Assembly: GCA_020746105.1 (NCBI GenBank)
Contig: CM036622.1
Location: 10,357,487 to 10,421,486, forward strand
DNA: 64,000 nucleotides
DNA from: Trogon surrucura
Lineage: Eukaryota > Chordata > Aves > Trogoniformes > Trogonidae
Reading direction: 5' to 3'
This document shows, in pieces, positions 13,499-24,811 of this stretch (positions are counted from its first letter, which is position 1; each line of letters begins with the position of its first letter). A model generated the notes under the pieces. That model made no database searches. It was not told the DNA's origin and was given only the letters and a program-made list of their open reading frames with translations. Both the position numbers and the translations under genes were made by a program.

Positions 13499-14189
13499 GG
13501 AATACAAGGCCTTTATCACCAGACTTGCCCAGAAAATTCTGTTCACAGGCAGGGTACAGACAGGCCCAGGACAATCCATGAAGATGAACGCCAAGGCAAG
13601 AACATATAACATAGGCTCACACCAGCTTTCCATAACCTGACGATCAACCCACAGTGAACCTCCTGAGAACACATTTGAACAAAGAGACTGCTGAATATGA
13701 GAAACTCCCAGCTTGGAGGAGGGTACAATTTCCAAAAAAAATGTTGGTTTGGGTTTGATTCAAGCCAAAGCTGGTATTCTGCACACACACATAGGAATCC
13801 CCATGAAACAGAAATGTTACTTTTTTAGCCAGGTGAGGTAAATTAGAAGTAAAATAGCACTGAAGCTAGGTGTGGAGACCTCCTGTAACACCATAAAGTG
13901 ACTTTGGACTGGAACTCCATGTGTACCTTACCCTGGCATCTTTGGGGAAGAATCTCATTTGTCCTCACATTCCTGACCTACATTATTACAGACCTCAGCC
14001 TGCTTCTTTTGCAGAGACCTTTTAAAGGGGCTGAGTTAAATTGTCCAGAGATGTCAACAAGTTGTGAGAGGCAGGCTCACACTGGCAGCAATTACCAGAG
14101 GGCAATGATCAATGGGGGTCTTTTGTTAGTATTACAGGATCACTATTGACTCAGGAAGGAAGTGCCCCCATGGTTTAGGCTGAGCTGAA
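13499..14189. other. No recognised feature
   Basis: Unique A+T-rich DNA. Two overlapping minus-strand frames at 13439-13788 are open for 81-98 codons without recognisable content. A donor-like CCAG followed by GTGAGG occurs near 13833 on the + strand. Confidence 0.3.
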
Positions 14190-14425
14190 ATGGACAGGCA
14201 GCCTTGCCCTTGGCTGCTCACAAGCCACTAACCTACACTTATCTCATTAATTATTCCTGTCCAAATGGCAGCGATCGTTATGATCCACAATCAGCTGAGG
14301 AAGAAGGGGTCACAGCAAACACAGGGGCTCCATTTACCAATCCAGGACACGCACCCTTTCTCTTATTCGCATCCGGGCTATTGTTTGACACCAGTGCTGT
14401 TTCTTTGACAAACAGGTAACAACAC
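14190..14425. promoter_or_regulatory. Candidate enhancer-like block
   Basis: A homeodomain-type ATTAATTA (14246-14253), an E-box-like CAAATGG just after it, and a SOX-type CTATTGTTTGACA (about 14388-14400) sit within about 150 bases of relatively balanced composition. The grouping is typical of vertebrate developmental enhancers. This is an inference from motif content only. Confidence 0.22.
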
Positions 14426-16371
14426 ATGACAGCCACACCAGCTCTCTGCAAAAAAAGTGGACAGAGCTGACATGTTTTTCCACTTATAGAAGTAAACCTA
14501 CAAGGCACAGTGACCTTGCTAATTGTGTAGATGGAGAGAGGGGAATAGTCTTCACATTCCAGTGCATCCAGATTGCCTTGATTCTCACATACTCCTATTC
14601 CAAACTATGGTCAGAGCCATCAATGGTTTACAAGACACTTGATGCACAATCCCATTGCTTCAAAAGTATAGTTTGTGCAAGGGGATTTATAGGAAGAAAA
14701 GATATTTGACAGGAATAAAAGACATTTGAGGGATGAGGGCTTCTGGATGAAAGGATGGAGTCTCCTATTAAAGTCACCTTACACTGCTGAGGGATAAATC
14801 ACTCCCTCGAACATATTGCAGTCTGTTGTAAAGGCAGATGATTAGTATGACTGAGAATCAAACCACACTCTGTTCTTACCCCCCACTGTGTTATTTTTCT
14901 CCCTTGCACTGAATTGTTCTAGCCACAGCATTTTAAATCAAGTTCTGATTTAAGCAAGGGAAGAACATACAAAAGGATCAGTATATTCCAAACACACCCT
15001 GCCCTTCAAGCTTAGTGCTCCCCAGCCACTTCAGAAAGAGGAAAATCATGAGCCCCAGAGCAAACCTAACAAATGTGCACTTGCAAAGTGAAGTTTGCCA
15101 CATGTACCCAGCCGGGAAGGAAAAGCTCCCCCAGCACCTCTGCTCAACACCCTGAGCCCTGGGGGAGAAATGCATTTGCAGAATTGTTGCTGTGCCCCTG
15201 GTAACTAACCAGGGAATGGCAGAGAGCCTTAGGAGTTTCAAAATATAAAGGAAGGCCCCCGCCAGGAAGCCATTTCCTTCTCTAAGCTGCATTTGTGCAG
15301 AATTTTTTTTTCCTCTACTTCTCCCCTCAGGGGGGATAAAATATGAAAAGAAGGGACTTTCAACATCTGCTCTAGATTTTTATTTTCTTAACTGCTGATA
15401 TTTTTTTTCAAGATTCTTATCTGGTGCCTATAGCTTAAGCAATCTGTATTTTCCTGACAAGCCACTATCAGACCTGCGATTGCCTGTCAAACAGGAATGC
15501 CAACAGCCTCTGACAGAAGCATTTGAGGTGGGGGAGATCCAACATCTACAGACTGAGTTTATGCCAGTCTCTGCTGCAGAAAAAGCACCCTATAATTTTC
15601 TTCAACAGCCCCAAGAGGTGACTGAGCAGAGATTTAAATGGTTCTTTGCTATGGAAGTCTCCAACAGTGATCAGGTAGGAGATGGCAGAAGAAGTAATGA
15701 ACATGTGCTCTGAGGAGCTGCATTGCTTTTCAAACACTCCCCACTCCGTGCTCTCACAGCAAACAAGCAAGGGAGTTTAGCAACTGCCATTGTTTTCTAT
15801 CTAGGGATTTGCATTAGTCTGCTAAAAATGGTCCCATTTACCAGAGGCATGCATGGGAATTTATTATCCTCCGAGGTCAGGGCTGACCAAACCCTGTTAC
15901 TTCTGTTTAAGAGAAACCCATACTCTCTCCATCGCTCCCCAGGGAGCTGGCTGTACCAGAGCTGAAGGAAAATCACCACAGCCAAGACTAGCAGCTTTTG
16001 TTCAGGACACAACAGACCAGGGCTTCACATCACTATTAATATCACTGCCAAGAACTCGTGTTCAGCAAGAGTTGATCCCTGTCCCATCCAGCTTCCAGAT
16101 ACAGAGCCCTCCATGAGATAACACTGAAGAGGAGTAGAGGTGGGAAGAGGAAGGCAGAGAGAGCACTTCCCTGGGACTAAGGATGGCTTCTGCCACCCTG
16201 ACTGCCACGCTACCTCATCGAGATCTTTATACATCCCTTTCCATAGGCCACGAGCAACAGCAGTGATCCCACCAGACAGGGTAAAAAGCCACCTCTAGAG
16301 AGTGTTTCAGATTGACGGTGGCTAAAGAGCCAAGTTATATGGAACCAGATCCATAGAAATCAAATTAACAG
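14426..16371. other. No recognised feature
   Basis: Unique sequence. A + strand frame from 15480 (77 codons) meets a donor-like CAG followed by GTAGGA near 15675, but no clear acceptor or known protein accompanies it. Confidence 0.3.
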
Positions 16372-16587
16372 CTATAGGCCACCCAGGGCAGCGTTGGTGT
16401 TTGTTGGGGTGGCTGTGTTGACTGGCAGGGCAGCACCAATGGGCAGGGTGGCCATCTTCTCTTCCAAGGCAGTCATGGAAGCCTGTCCAGCTCCTCCACC
16501 CTGGCATATGGCAGCCAGCAGAGCGGCGTCACCACTACAGCTGGACAAGCTGCAGCCCCCACAAAAGCCCTGTCGATGAGTGGCCAC
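16372..16587 (-). other. Protein-like open frame in a G+C-rich patch
   Basis: A minus-strand frame of about 71 codons, locally G+C-rich, ends at a stop near 16372. Its translation has an Ala/Gly/Thr-rich, low-complexity but protein-like end (AALPVNTATPTNTNAALGGL). The frame is open further upstream than the first ATG. I do not recognise the protein. It may be the end of a retrocopy, a terminal exon or chance in a C-rich patch. Confidence 0.2.
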
Positions 16588-17518
16588 TTCCCCGTCAATA
16601 AGAGCCCAGAGGCATGAGTAGGCTAAACCTCAGCCATGCCTTCAAAGCTGTGCTATGCTACACCCCTCACACCACTGCGCTTGTTTATATAAAGCCATTT
16701 TTTGTTTTCCTTTCCAGAAAGAACTCTGCCAGTCGCTGGAGGCAGATGTGTTTATCAGAATGTGTATCTTGAAGCTTGACATGAGATCTGCAGCCTCTGG
16801 TGCAGCTGAAAAACAGTCTGTCAACACCTTGGAGAGAGCAAGCCAGCGGGACCGGCGGGGGACCAGCCCAGCCTGAGCCCCTGCCAAAAGCTACAACAGG
16901 AGGGAAAGTCAAACTCAAACTGAACAAACCTTTTTCCGTCCACTCTGTTCAGTATCTGGTGGGGGTGTCCAAACCACAAATCAGCCAGTTCTTGCATGAA
17001 AGGAGAAAGGGGAGGTTTATTATTATATTTTTTAAACTCCACTCCCCTCCCCATCTGGAGAACTGCTCTGCCCGTAAGCCTGTGAATATATCAATATATT
17101 ATGCCTGAAAGTTTATGTCATAGGGATGTTGAAGTCCTATCATGCTGAAGATTGCCTGCTCAGGAAATAAAACACCCTCTGAGGGATCTCTGCACTTGAT
17201 GATCAGCCTGAATAAAATAATACCAAGGGGCAGAGTAAATCCTTCAAGCAGAGACCTGCCAGGGAGGGGAAGGGGGCGAGTCACAGGTTAAAGAGACTTC
17301 TTGTTATTCTTTCATACCCTGTCTCCTGCTCTCAAACTGCCGTGACAGGGAGGGCAGTTTCTGGAGGAGCAGAGGGTCACAGAAATCCCTGTCACAGGAT
17401 GGAGTCAGCCACTGTCCCTGGGCACTGGTGCAGTCTGTACACCAGGACAGGCTCTTCCACCTCCTTTTCCAGAAGCACCAGCTCTGGAAGCAAGAAGGAG
17501 AAAGACAGGTAATTTTGA
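16588..17518. other. No recognised feature
   Basis: Unique sequence with short open frames on both strands. A modest G+C rise lies near 16840-16890. No splice-site pair or repeat was recognised. Confidence 0.3.
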
Positions 17519-17583
17519 ATACACAGGGAAGGAAGGAAGGAAGGAGAAAAAGAAGAAAGAAAGGCAAAAGAAATAAAGAAATG
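17519..17583 (+). repeat. Purine-rich GGAA microsatellite
   Basis: About four GGAA units at 17526-17543 continue into an A/G-only stretch (AGAAAAAGAAGAAAGAAAGG and onward). GGAA repeats can bind ETS factors, but nothing here indicates use. Confidence 0.7.
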
Positions 17584-17988
17584 CTGCTTTCCAGTGAAGG
17601 GCAGTTCCTCTGACTTAGGTGGAAAATTTTGCCCATATCAGCGCAAAATTCCACTAGACCTATTGCTTATCTGGTAATCATCACTCAATTACATTTACAG
17701 TCAGTTGAATTTCCTGGTGCAGAGCAATCTCCAAATCACCTCTTTCGTAAATCACTCTTTCTCCTTCACAGCTCTTCACCCCAGCACCTTCCCCATTCCT
17801 CCTCCTCCCTAAGGCTCTGTGGCTTGCGCTGGGCATGGTGCCTAAAGGGGACGATTGCAGCCCTCCCGTGGGAGTTGCATAGCCAGCATTCCAGGAGACT
17901 CATGTCCTTGAAGCCTGCAAAAATGACAAATAGCTGGAGAAAAAAAGGGCACACACATAAAAATGCCTCAACTTTCACAATTACTTAC

Positions 17989-18164
17989 CTATAAGAAGAT
18001 TGGGTTTGTGTATAGACAGGTATTGCTCCAACCGCCGAGCATTTGTAGACATTCATGAAGATGGATTCCAGGATGGAAATGCTACCTGCTTGACTTGCTG
18101 GTGCTCAGAGCACCTAAACTTTCCTCTTTGTACATGTATGATGGGAACACATTCTCCACCACTC
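17989..18164 (-). other. Candidate minus-strand exon, probably non-coding
   Basis: The acceptor (TGCTTTTCCTGTGTACCAG) and the donor (TTATAG followed by GTAAGTAATT) are both strong and bound a 176-base segment on the minus strand. All three frames contain stops, so a coding exon is unlikely. A long non-coding RNA or untranslated exon would fit. There is no transcript evidence in the sequence itself. Confidence 0.28.
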
Positions 18165-19896
18165 CTGGTACACAGGAAAAGCATAGTTCCCCAGCTCATC
18201 CACAGAGATAATATGTCCTAACCCTGGTCAGCTTAACAGACTATGCTTCTTACACTTAATGTAAAGCAATTTTTTAAGTGCTCTTGATTACTGATCCTTT
18301 TTTCTGAAGTCTCCTGTTGCTCCTTAGATTGTGACATGAGTACCACAATAAGTAAATTCTCCTTTCTTCATGGGCACATAAGAAGAAGCTGGGCAGCAGG
18401 AAATATTGTGACATCTGATATCACTGGTGAGATCTAAAAAGACATAAAGACGTGAAAGAACCGTACGTTTTTATGGACCACTTGCAGAAATGCAAACCAC
18501 AGCAGTTCTCAATGCATCCACCGAGCTTGCAGGATTCTCGCCTTTGGGCCACCAAGTTTTCCTTGATAAGATAAAGGTACAAAGCATGGGTGGGACTAAA
18601 CCTGTTAGTTTGCACTATTTGTTCTCAGTGGCAGCTGTAAGATGCTTTCCATACTTTGTGTCTCTCTGAAATACCTTAGTCTGTACAGATGGTTCTGACA
18701 TACCCAGAGAGAACCAATACTAAGGTGCAGACTCACAAGAAAGAAAACCTAGGTTGTCCCATAATGCATGGTTTTGGTTGTTTTCCAAAAAAAAATAAAA
18801 CCCAAATGCACTTCTTTTCCCTTCTGCTCTCCCTTCCTGCAGCTCAAACCTTTGGCATCAACCACAGAATTCATTCCCATGTACCATCTAAGAGCTGCAA
18901 CTTATAATCTTCATACAAAATTAATTTCTGTTTATAACCCCACAGCTGATCATGTGAGTGGTTTTCCACCTTCAAAAACAAGCATCTGTCGCTTGCTCTG
19001 ATTTTCCACTTAACATCTAGGAAAGATATAGCAACAGGACTATATTATCAGAAAAATATATGAAAACTTTTTTTTGGCTGACCCAGAAACTACCTGAACA
19101 CTGCACAGATCAAGAACACAGTGGGACAGATTTCCCAGATGGGCAAGTCAGCATCATTCCCTTGACTTCATTCATGTAGTGCAAGTCTGGCCTGAGATAT
19201 CTAAGCCATAGGCACCATGGCTGCAATTCAATTAGTATTTCTTTTAAATAGGAATCTTTGCCGTTTCTTGGTCCCTCCTGAAGCACGAGTAATTTTTGGG
19301 AAAGTAAGAAAAAAGTCCTTTGGGATAATCATGCACATACCTCCTTTGGATACTGGGCACTCCTTTGCAGGAAGCCTGGCTCATTTTTCTGGCTAATAAA
19401 ACACTGAATGTCTGCAGTTCAGGATGATGTTTTGTGCATGTAGATGACAGAACAGACCAAATGTCAGAATAGTCATTTTATCTGGCTGGTGGAGAATGTC
19501 CATGCTCAGATACGTTACCCTTTAGAAAGATCACATCACAGCTAATAGGCAAAATGATGAAAACTCCTTATCATCTGTGCTTGGAATAAGGTCAGAGCAC
19601 CTCTGGAACAGAGGCCTTTCTTTGCCTGCACATCACATCGTCTGAGTTATCAGCCGCTTCGCTGCAAGCCCACATCTTGGCTTGTCATGATCCCTCTGAA
19701 ACCACAGAGTGATGCGCCAAGGCCCGAGGAGGAGGCTGAGAAAGCATCTGAGCTTTTTTGCTGAGTGTTTCCTGTTTCATTTGTTTCTTTGTTTGGAAAA
19801 AGAGAAGAAAGAATCTGTCTTGAATGTCATGTATAGAGACCCTGGCTCTGAAACTGCTGCAGTGCTCCTATTCAGCTTCAGGCATCCCTGTGCTCA
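18165..19896. other. No recognised feature
   Basis: Unique A+T-rich sequence without recognised repeats, RNA genes or splice-site pairs. Confidence 0.3.
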
Positions 19897-19926
19897 ATGG
19901 CCTTTTATCTCTCGATCACTGACATG

Positions 19927-20059
19927 ACAGGAACTGCGGTTACCATGTCACCGGCAGCTATGGCAGACTCAGAGGGATCAGGACCTTCAGCCACAGGTTA
20001 TGGACTCAATACATATTCACAGAGTCCACTGAGCTCCACAATCACTCGGACACTGCAAG
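19927..20059 (+). other. Weak exon-like segment, Ser/Thr/Gly-rich frame
   Basis: A + strand frame reads through a Ser/Thr/Gly-rich stretch (MADSEGSGPSATGYGLNTYS within it) and meets a reasonable donor (CTGCAAG followed by GTAATG) at 20060. The composition resembles the disordered part of a transcription regulator, but I recognise no family. The upstream acceptor (ACATGACAG) has a poor pyrimidine tract. The frame remains open past the donor to 20169. Confidence 0.18.
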
Positions 20060-20949
20060 GTAATGTTGGGAATGCATCCAGCCTTCCCAGCACTGCATCA
20101 CGTTATACAGCATGCAAGAAATCTAAGCGTTTGAACTCTTTTTTTATAGTGTTAGAAGAAACAACTTAAATTTCCACTCATTTATTTTTTGAGTGTTTAG
20201 TGAGCTACAGTTTTGCAAGAGCACTGTGAAATCACTGAATTGGGTCTTTTTGACCTGTTCTGGCATACAACTTTTGGTCAAAATGACTCATTTTGGATTT
20301 CTTTTCTGTGAGTTTAATTTATTCTCGAGTTGACTATTTGAGCTTGGCACTTCCTTGCAGCTGGTCATCTGGTGGTGGTCCCTGACCGGAGCATACAAGC
20401 AGGCACATGAGCAGGTTGTTGTTGAAAGTGCCAACAGAAAGCAACTGGGAAAATCTGTCTTCTGCAGATATTTTGGGGCCCCAAAACTGCACCACACAAA
20501 TGATGTTGATGAGAACTCAAACACCCAGCTGAACAAAGTGGATTGGTTAAAAAATTCAACCGAAAATCCACAGAAAACATACTCCACTGCGTAGCCAGCT
20601 CCAGTTTGTGTATTCACTGCCTGACTTGTGTTAAAAGCTTTCTTCTGAATTAAAAGCAGATATTTTTCCAAGAGTTCATAAGACCCCCACAACCGTTTCT
20701 GCATCCAGATGTCAGGGAGACAGCCATCAACTCTTCCACCATTGTCTTGCTGTTCTCTGCAAGGGAAGCGATGTGAAAATCTTCCCAAGCCAGCTCTACT
20801 CATTTCTCTCGGTGTTTTTCAAGCTGTGGAAATGTTGGATTTTTTTAAGGATATAGTTCCTTCGCTAAGGTTAAAATTTTGAATCGGGGCATGGGTGTGG
20901 AAACGCCGCAAGTCATTCTTCACAGGAATTCGGCTTGTACTAACCCAGA

Positions 20950-21185
20950 TTTTCACCAGTTTCCCCGCGGTATTCAATGAACCCATTGTTTCGACGGTAA
21001 AACCGACCAGCAGGCCCCGTCTGAAGACGAAAACTGTTGTAAACGGGGTCGCTGGGGCTTGCGGCGAGGCTGCCGGAGGGGCCGCACCTCGGCGGGGGGA
21101 GCCCGGCCCGACCCCGGCACCAGCCCCGGCCCCGGCCCCGCACCGCGGTGTCTGCTGCCGCCCGGCGGCCGCGCCTGGTGCACGC
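20950..21185. promoter_or_regulatory. Small CpG-rich islet
   Basis: G+C and CpG content rise abruptly, with repeated CCCCGG and GGCCCC blocks and a CGGCGGCCGCG core near 21163. It is followed at once by microsatellites. It is probably the outermost of the CpG domains that fill the next 9 kb. Open frames across it are artefacts of high G+C. Confidence 0.55.
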
Positions 21186-21236
21186 ACACATAGATGTGTG
21201 TGTGTATAGATGTGTGTATATACATACACACATAAA
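21186..21236. repeat. TG/CA microsatellite with inverted symmetry
   Basis: Alternating GT runs on the left are followed by TATATACATACACACAT, so the segment is nearly self-complementary around 21220. It could form a hairpin or Z-DNA. Confidence 0.7.
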
Positions 21237-21260
21237 AATAATTGTAAATGTAAATGTATA

Positions 21261-21359
21261 GAAATCGAAATCGAAATCGAAATCGAAATCGAAATCGAAA
21301 TAGAAATAGAAATAGAAATAGAAATAGAAATAGAAATAGAAATAATAGAAATAGAAATC
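21261..21359 (+). repeat. Two-phase hexamer satellite (GAAATC)6 (GAAATA)8
   Basis: Six exact GAAATC units (21261-21296) switch without a break to eight exact GAAATA units (21297-21344). An ATA interruption, one more GAAATA and one GAAATC follow. The long Ser/Ile frame on the minus strand here is just this repeat translated. Confidence 0.97.
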
Positions 21360-23462
21360 ATGTATTTATATACATGTAAGTATGACATCCTGTGTCTCTG
21401 AACAAGAAATTCCCCTCTGCTCCAAACCACTCCTCATGCTTCTCATAGCTTTTGGGGGGGATGCACTTCCTAAGATTTGGGGAAATGGCATTCAGTGATG
21501 CTGCCTAGTGCTCTCTCATTGGGGACACCTCACATCAGATAGACACGGGCACCGACACACGCACCTCCAAGCTAAGTAAATGCATCTTCTGTGTGGAAGG
21601 AAATAATGCAGGTCACAGCAATAACTTCAGCTCCAGATGTGTGGGGTCTTTAAAAACTCTTCTTTTTTTTTCTTTTTTTTTTTGTTTGCTTTGTTTGGTT
21701 CTTGTAGTTTTATGCCCCCCCCAGGGAATTACTTTCCCTTGTCAAATTTGCCGACGTGACACTGTGGGAAAGATGCTGGGTTGTACTTTGCCCTGCTCCA
21801 TTGCCCTCGGCACAGATCTGGCAGTTTTCCGGCCAGCATTCCTGTGCAGTCCCTTAACTTCACAGAAAGGGGAAAACCAAGGGTTGAGAGGGGGGGATTT
21901 CAGGGTTTCTCCATTGCAGGCAGACAGCCGACACTACAGAAACACATAACTGTGGTAAAAGCAGTTTAAAGTCGTAATTCTGGTACTCTGTATGAAAACA
22001 AAACAGACAAGAAAACCACAGGCTCAGTATTCAAAACCCTGAGGCTGCAAAGCAGTCCGACTAAAAGCAAAGGAAATGGTCATCCAAGAACAGACCAGAA
22101 GTAAGGTGGGGCACTGGAGAAGGGCTGGGAAAGGCTTGGGGCAGAGGATTAGTAAGAGGAGGGGAGAAAATGAGTGGGAAGGTGAGGGGCCAGCATTCAG
22201 CAAGGACCTTAAGGAGCTCATCAGGGACTACATGCATTTCACCGCAGGGCCTGCTCGAGTCCTGGCACGGTCCCTGGGAATGACCAGTGCACCAGGAAAA
22301 CAGAGGAAGAGGGACCAATTTTGCACAGGGTCAATTATTTCTGATTATTTGGGAATGGGAAAGGGGATTCTTTCCGAGTCCTTCGGGTAATCAGGCTTGT
22401 GCGCTGAAGCATAGCATTTGTTTTTCCTTGTTGCCATAGCAGATACATCCCGGCCGTCCACTGCGGAGCCATCTCCATTTCCCTGAGCCCTCCCCGACTC
22501 AAGGCCCCTTTCACTTCTCACCAAACTACGCAGCCATTTCTTGAGGGAGTGAATTCCAGCGAGTTATTCTCTGGGGAACCTTCCTTATTTAGAGAGAAAT
22601 GACAAGCCAGAGAGATCTGGGAGGGGAGAGAGAGAAGAGGAGATCAGGCTTGTTTAGGAGCAGCAGCGAAACAGCTGGGAGATCTTTCAGTTGGTTTATA
22701 TTTCTAACTCTGTTTGGGTCTTGCTTTACAACCTCGAATAAAAACAAATCAGGATTGTTTCCTCCTTCCTGGAATGTGTGGTTAGGATTTTAAGGCTGGG
22801 GGGGGACAATGCGGGGAACTCCACACGGGTTCTCAGGAATTGCTGCTTTCCCAATGCTCACAGCCTCTTTATCCTCCTGCTAATCTTTCGGGCACATAAC
22901 GCCTGTGCACACACATGCAGCCCCACTCCCTTCCGGACACACAAGACAGAGACATTTGTGAAATTGCTATGTCGGTGACTGCAAAGGTGCCTTTTCAACC
23001 TTCTCTTAGAAACGGAAACATTTTTCTAAGTGTTCGATCACTGCAGGATAGACTGTTGTGGACCATCATACAAATAACATTAATTTTAAACTTTTTTTTC
23101 AAGTCACAAAAGCAGAATACCCTTATAAAAAAAACAGATAAAAAATTTTCCTTGCTACATATGAACATCACATTTATTCTTTCGTTTGGATTATTTCTAG
23201 ATACCGAGCACTGAATTCAAGCGCTTTTCTGAATTTGTAATCTGTGACAGTCCAACTCCAAGAGGTGCACACGGACACGGGGTATCATCCTACCCCAGTA
23301 CATTGTTGTCACACTGGGCAGAGGTGTGGTAAGATGTTCTGTAGCGCAGGTAAAAGCTGTTTAAATTGCAAACTGTGCACCATGGCCTCAGAGTGCCTCG
23401 TCTGCTAAAACAAACTTAAAGCAGCTGAAAGAAGAGACCACAAGCTCTCTTTTGCTTTCCGA
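21360..23462. other. No recognised gene
   Basis: Unique sequence with T-rich runs near 21661-21683 and a C-run near 21715. Several + and - frames of 85-118 codons are open but none shows a known motif. Confidence 0.3.
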
Positions 23463-23512
23463 GGGGGGAAAGAAGAAAGGAAAAAAAAAAAAAAAAAGGA
23501 AAAAAAAAATCT
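23463..23512 (+). repeat. Poly-purine tract
   Basis: A G-run followed by A-rich sequence including a run of about 17 A, almost wholly purine on the + strand. It is the first of several purine tracts next to the CpG domain. Confidence 0.85.
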
Positions 23513-23663
23513 CCACACTCTGAAGTGGCAGGACCCAAAAGTTCCAGGGCTTGGGGACGAGGAAAAGATGAGAAGCGAGTCGAGTGAGCTCATTACCTCG
23601 GGGTCGTTCCTCAGAGGATAAATGTCCTTTCTTACACGTAAAATTACACACATAAAATACAAA

Positions 23664-23692
23664 AGTGTGTGTGTGTGTATATATATGTATAT
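23664..23692. repeat. GT/AT dinucleotide repeat
   Basis: About seven GT units pass into TATATATGTATAT. This is a simple sequence at the edge of the CpG-rich domain. Confidence 0.85.
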
Positions 23693-24063
23693 TTGCACTC
23701 GCATCGTGGGGACATGCAGACGCTGATCAAGCCCGAAGCCCTTCGATCAGAGCCGGTCACGCCGGGCTGCTGCCTCGGGCTGCCTACCGGGGCAAGCTGG
23801 TGCACGGGCACTAACGGGGTTGGCCCCGCTCCGGGCTTGCCCGGGGAGTGTGTGTTTGCTTGTCCGGCGTGTGACCGGTGCTCCAGGACGTGTCCCCAAA
23901 CCTGCGGGGCTCGCCTGCGACAGAGGCGGCCCCGGGCAGCCCCAAAGCTCGCTCCAGTCCTGGCGGGTCCGGTGTGGTTCCACTGGGGAAGAGCAGAGAA
24001 CCGCTCTAGAGCTGTCTCGGAAAGAATTCCTTGAAGCATTTTGCTCCCGTCCCTTTTCACGTG

Positions 24064-24200
24064 GGAAAAAAAAAGGGGGGGGGGGGGGGGGGGGGGGGGG
24101 GAAGAAAAGCAAAAAGCAAAAAAAAAGAATACAAGAAAAAAGAGGAAAGAAAAAAGAAAAAAAAAAGGAAAAAAGAAAAAAAAAAAAAGAAGGAAAAAAA
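24064..24200 (+). repeat. 137-base purine tract with 27 consecutive G
   Basis: Nine A and then G at 24075-24101 (27 in a row) lead into A/G-only sequence to 24200. I see only four pyrimidines in the tract (near 24110, 24117, 24129 and 24131). Such a tract can form G-quadruplex or triplex DNA and is prone to length error in sequencing. Confidence 0.95.
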
Positions 24201-24395
24201 CCGAGCACGGTAGCCGGTTTCCTTTTAACTAACTTTAACAAAACGCCGCTTCCCCTGGACAAGGAGAGGAAATTCGCCGTACACAGTATTCGGGGCGGGG
24301 AGGACAGTACCGCTCCCCAGGCGCCCGCGGGCTTCGTTGCCGATTTTCTTACGCTTTTTTACCGCCGGGCAGGCGCGGGGAAATGGCGAAAACTT

Positions 24396-24480
24396 AAAAA
24401 AAAAAAAAAAAAAAAAGCACCAAACAAACCACAAACACAAAAGAAAACTCAAAAAACCCAAATAACAAAAAAAAAACCAC
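24396..24480 (+). repeat. A-rich insert inside the CpG island
   Basis: A run of 21 A (24396-24416) is followed by a C/A-rich stretch with almost no T or G. It is not recognisably the tail of a retrocopy, since no gene-like body precedes it. Confidence 0.8.
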
Positions 24481-24675
24481 CAAGCTGGGCAACCGGCTTC
24501 CCGCCAGGTTCCCCCGCCGTCCGCCCGGTCCCTGCTGGGTAGGGCCGAGCCGAAACCCCCCGGCGCAAAGCCCCGGTCGGGGCCGCTCCCGCTCTCCCCG
24601 CTCTGCTGCAGCGCCCCGCGCGGCCACGGGGCGGCGCTCGCTGCCGCCGCAGCCCCCCCTTTCCGCGTCCCTGCT

Positions 24676-24811
24676 ATTTGCATACGCGGCGCGGATTGGT
24701 CAGCGTTCTCAGAGCGCGTCACTTCTGACGTCAAAACCTCGCTGTCCAATGGCTCGCTGGGCGTCTCGTCATTGGCTGCCTGTGAGGATGTCAATCAGGC
24801 GGAATTTGCAT
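24676..24811. promoter_or_regulatory. Promoter-like cluster: octamer, CCAAT and CRE sites
   Basis: Within 136 bases there is an exact octamer ATTTGCAT (24676-24683), a reverse CCAAT box (ATTGG, 24695-24699), a palindromic CRE TGACGTCA (24726-24733), a forward CCAAT (24746-24750), a reverse CCAAT (24771-24775) and a second exact octamer (24804-24811). The octamers bracket the group. POU factors bind octamers, NF-Y binds CCAAT, and CREB/ATF binds CRE. No TATA box is evident, which fits a CpG-island promoter. Direction of transcription cannot be decided from the sequence. Confidence 0.65.

Noticed and set aside
20288-20803. 171-codon minus-strand frame in A+T-richer DNA
   Set aside because: It is long for its composition but has no known motif, no convincing splice sites, and a competing frame on the other strand. 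It is not enough to call a gene.
20819-21430. 203-codon minus-strand frame
   Set aside because: Its centre is translated hexamer microsatellite (Ser-Ile repeats) and the rest is CpG islet and TG/CA repeat.
23820-24542. 240-codon plus-strand frame and neighbouring Lys-rich frames
   Set aside because: Much of it is the G27 and A/G tract read as poly-Gly and poly-Lys.
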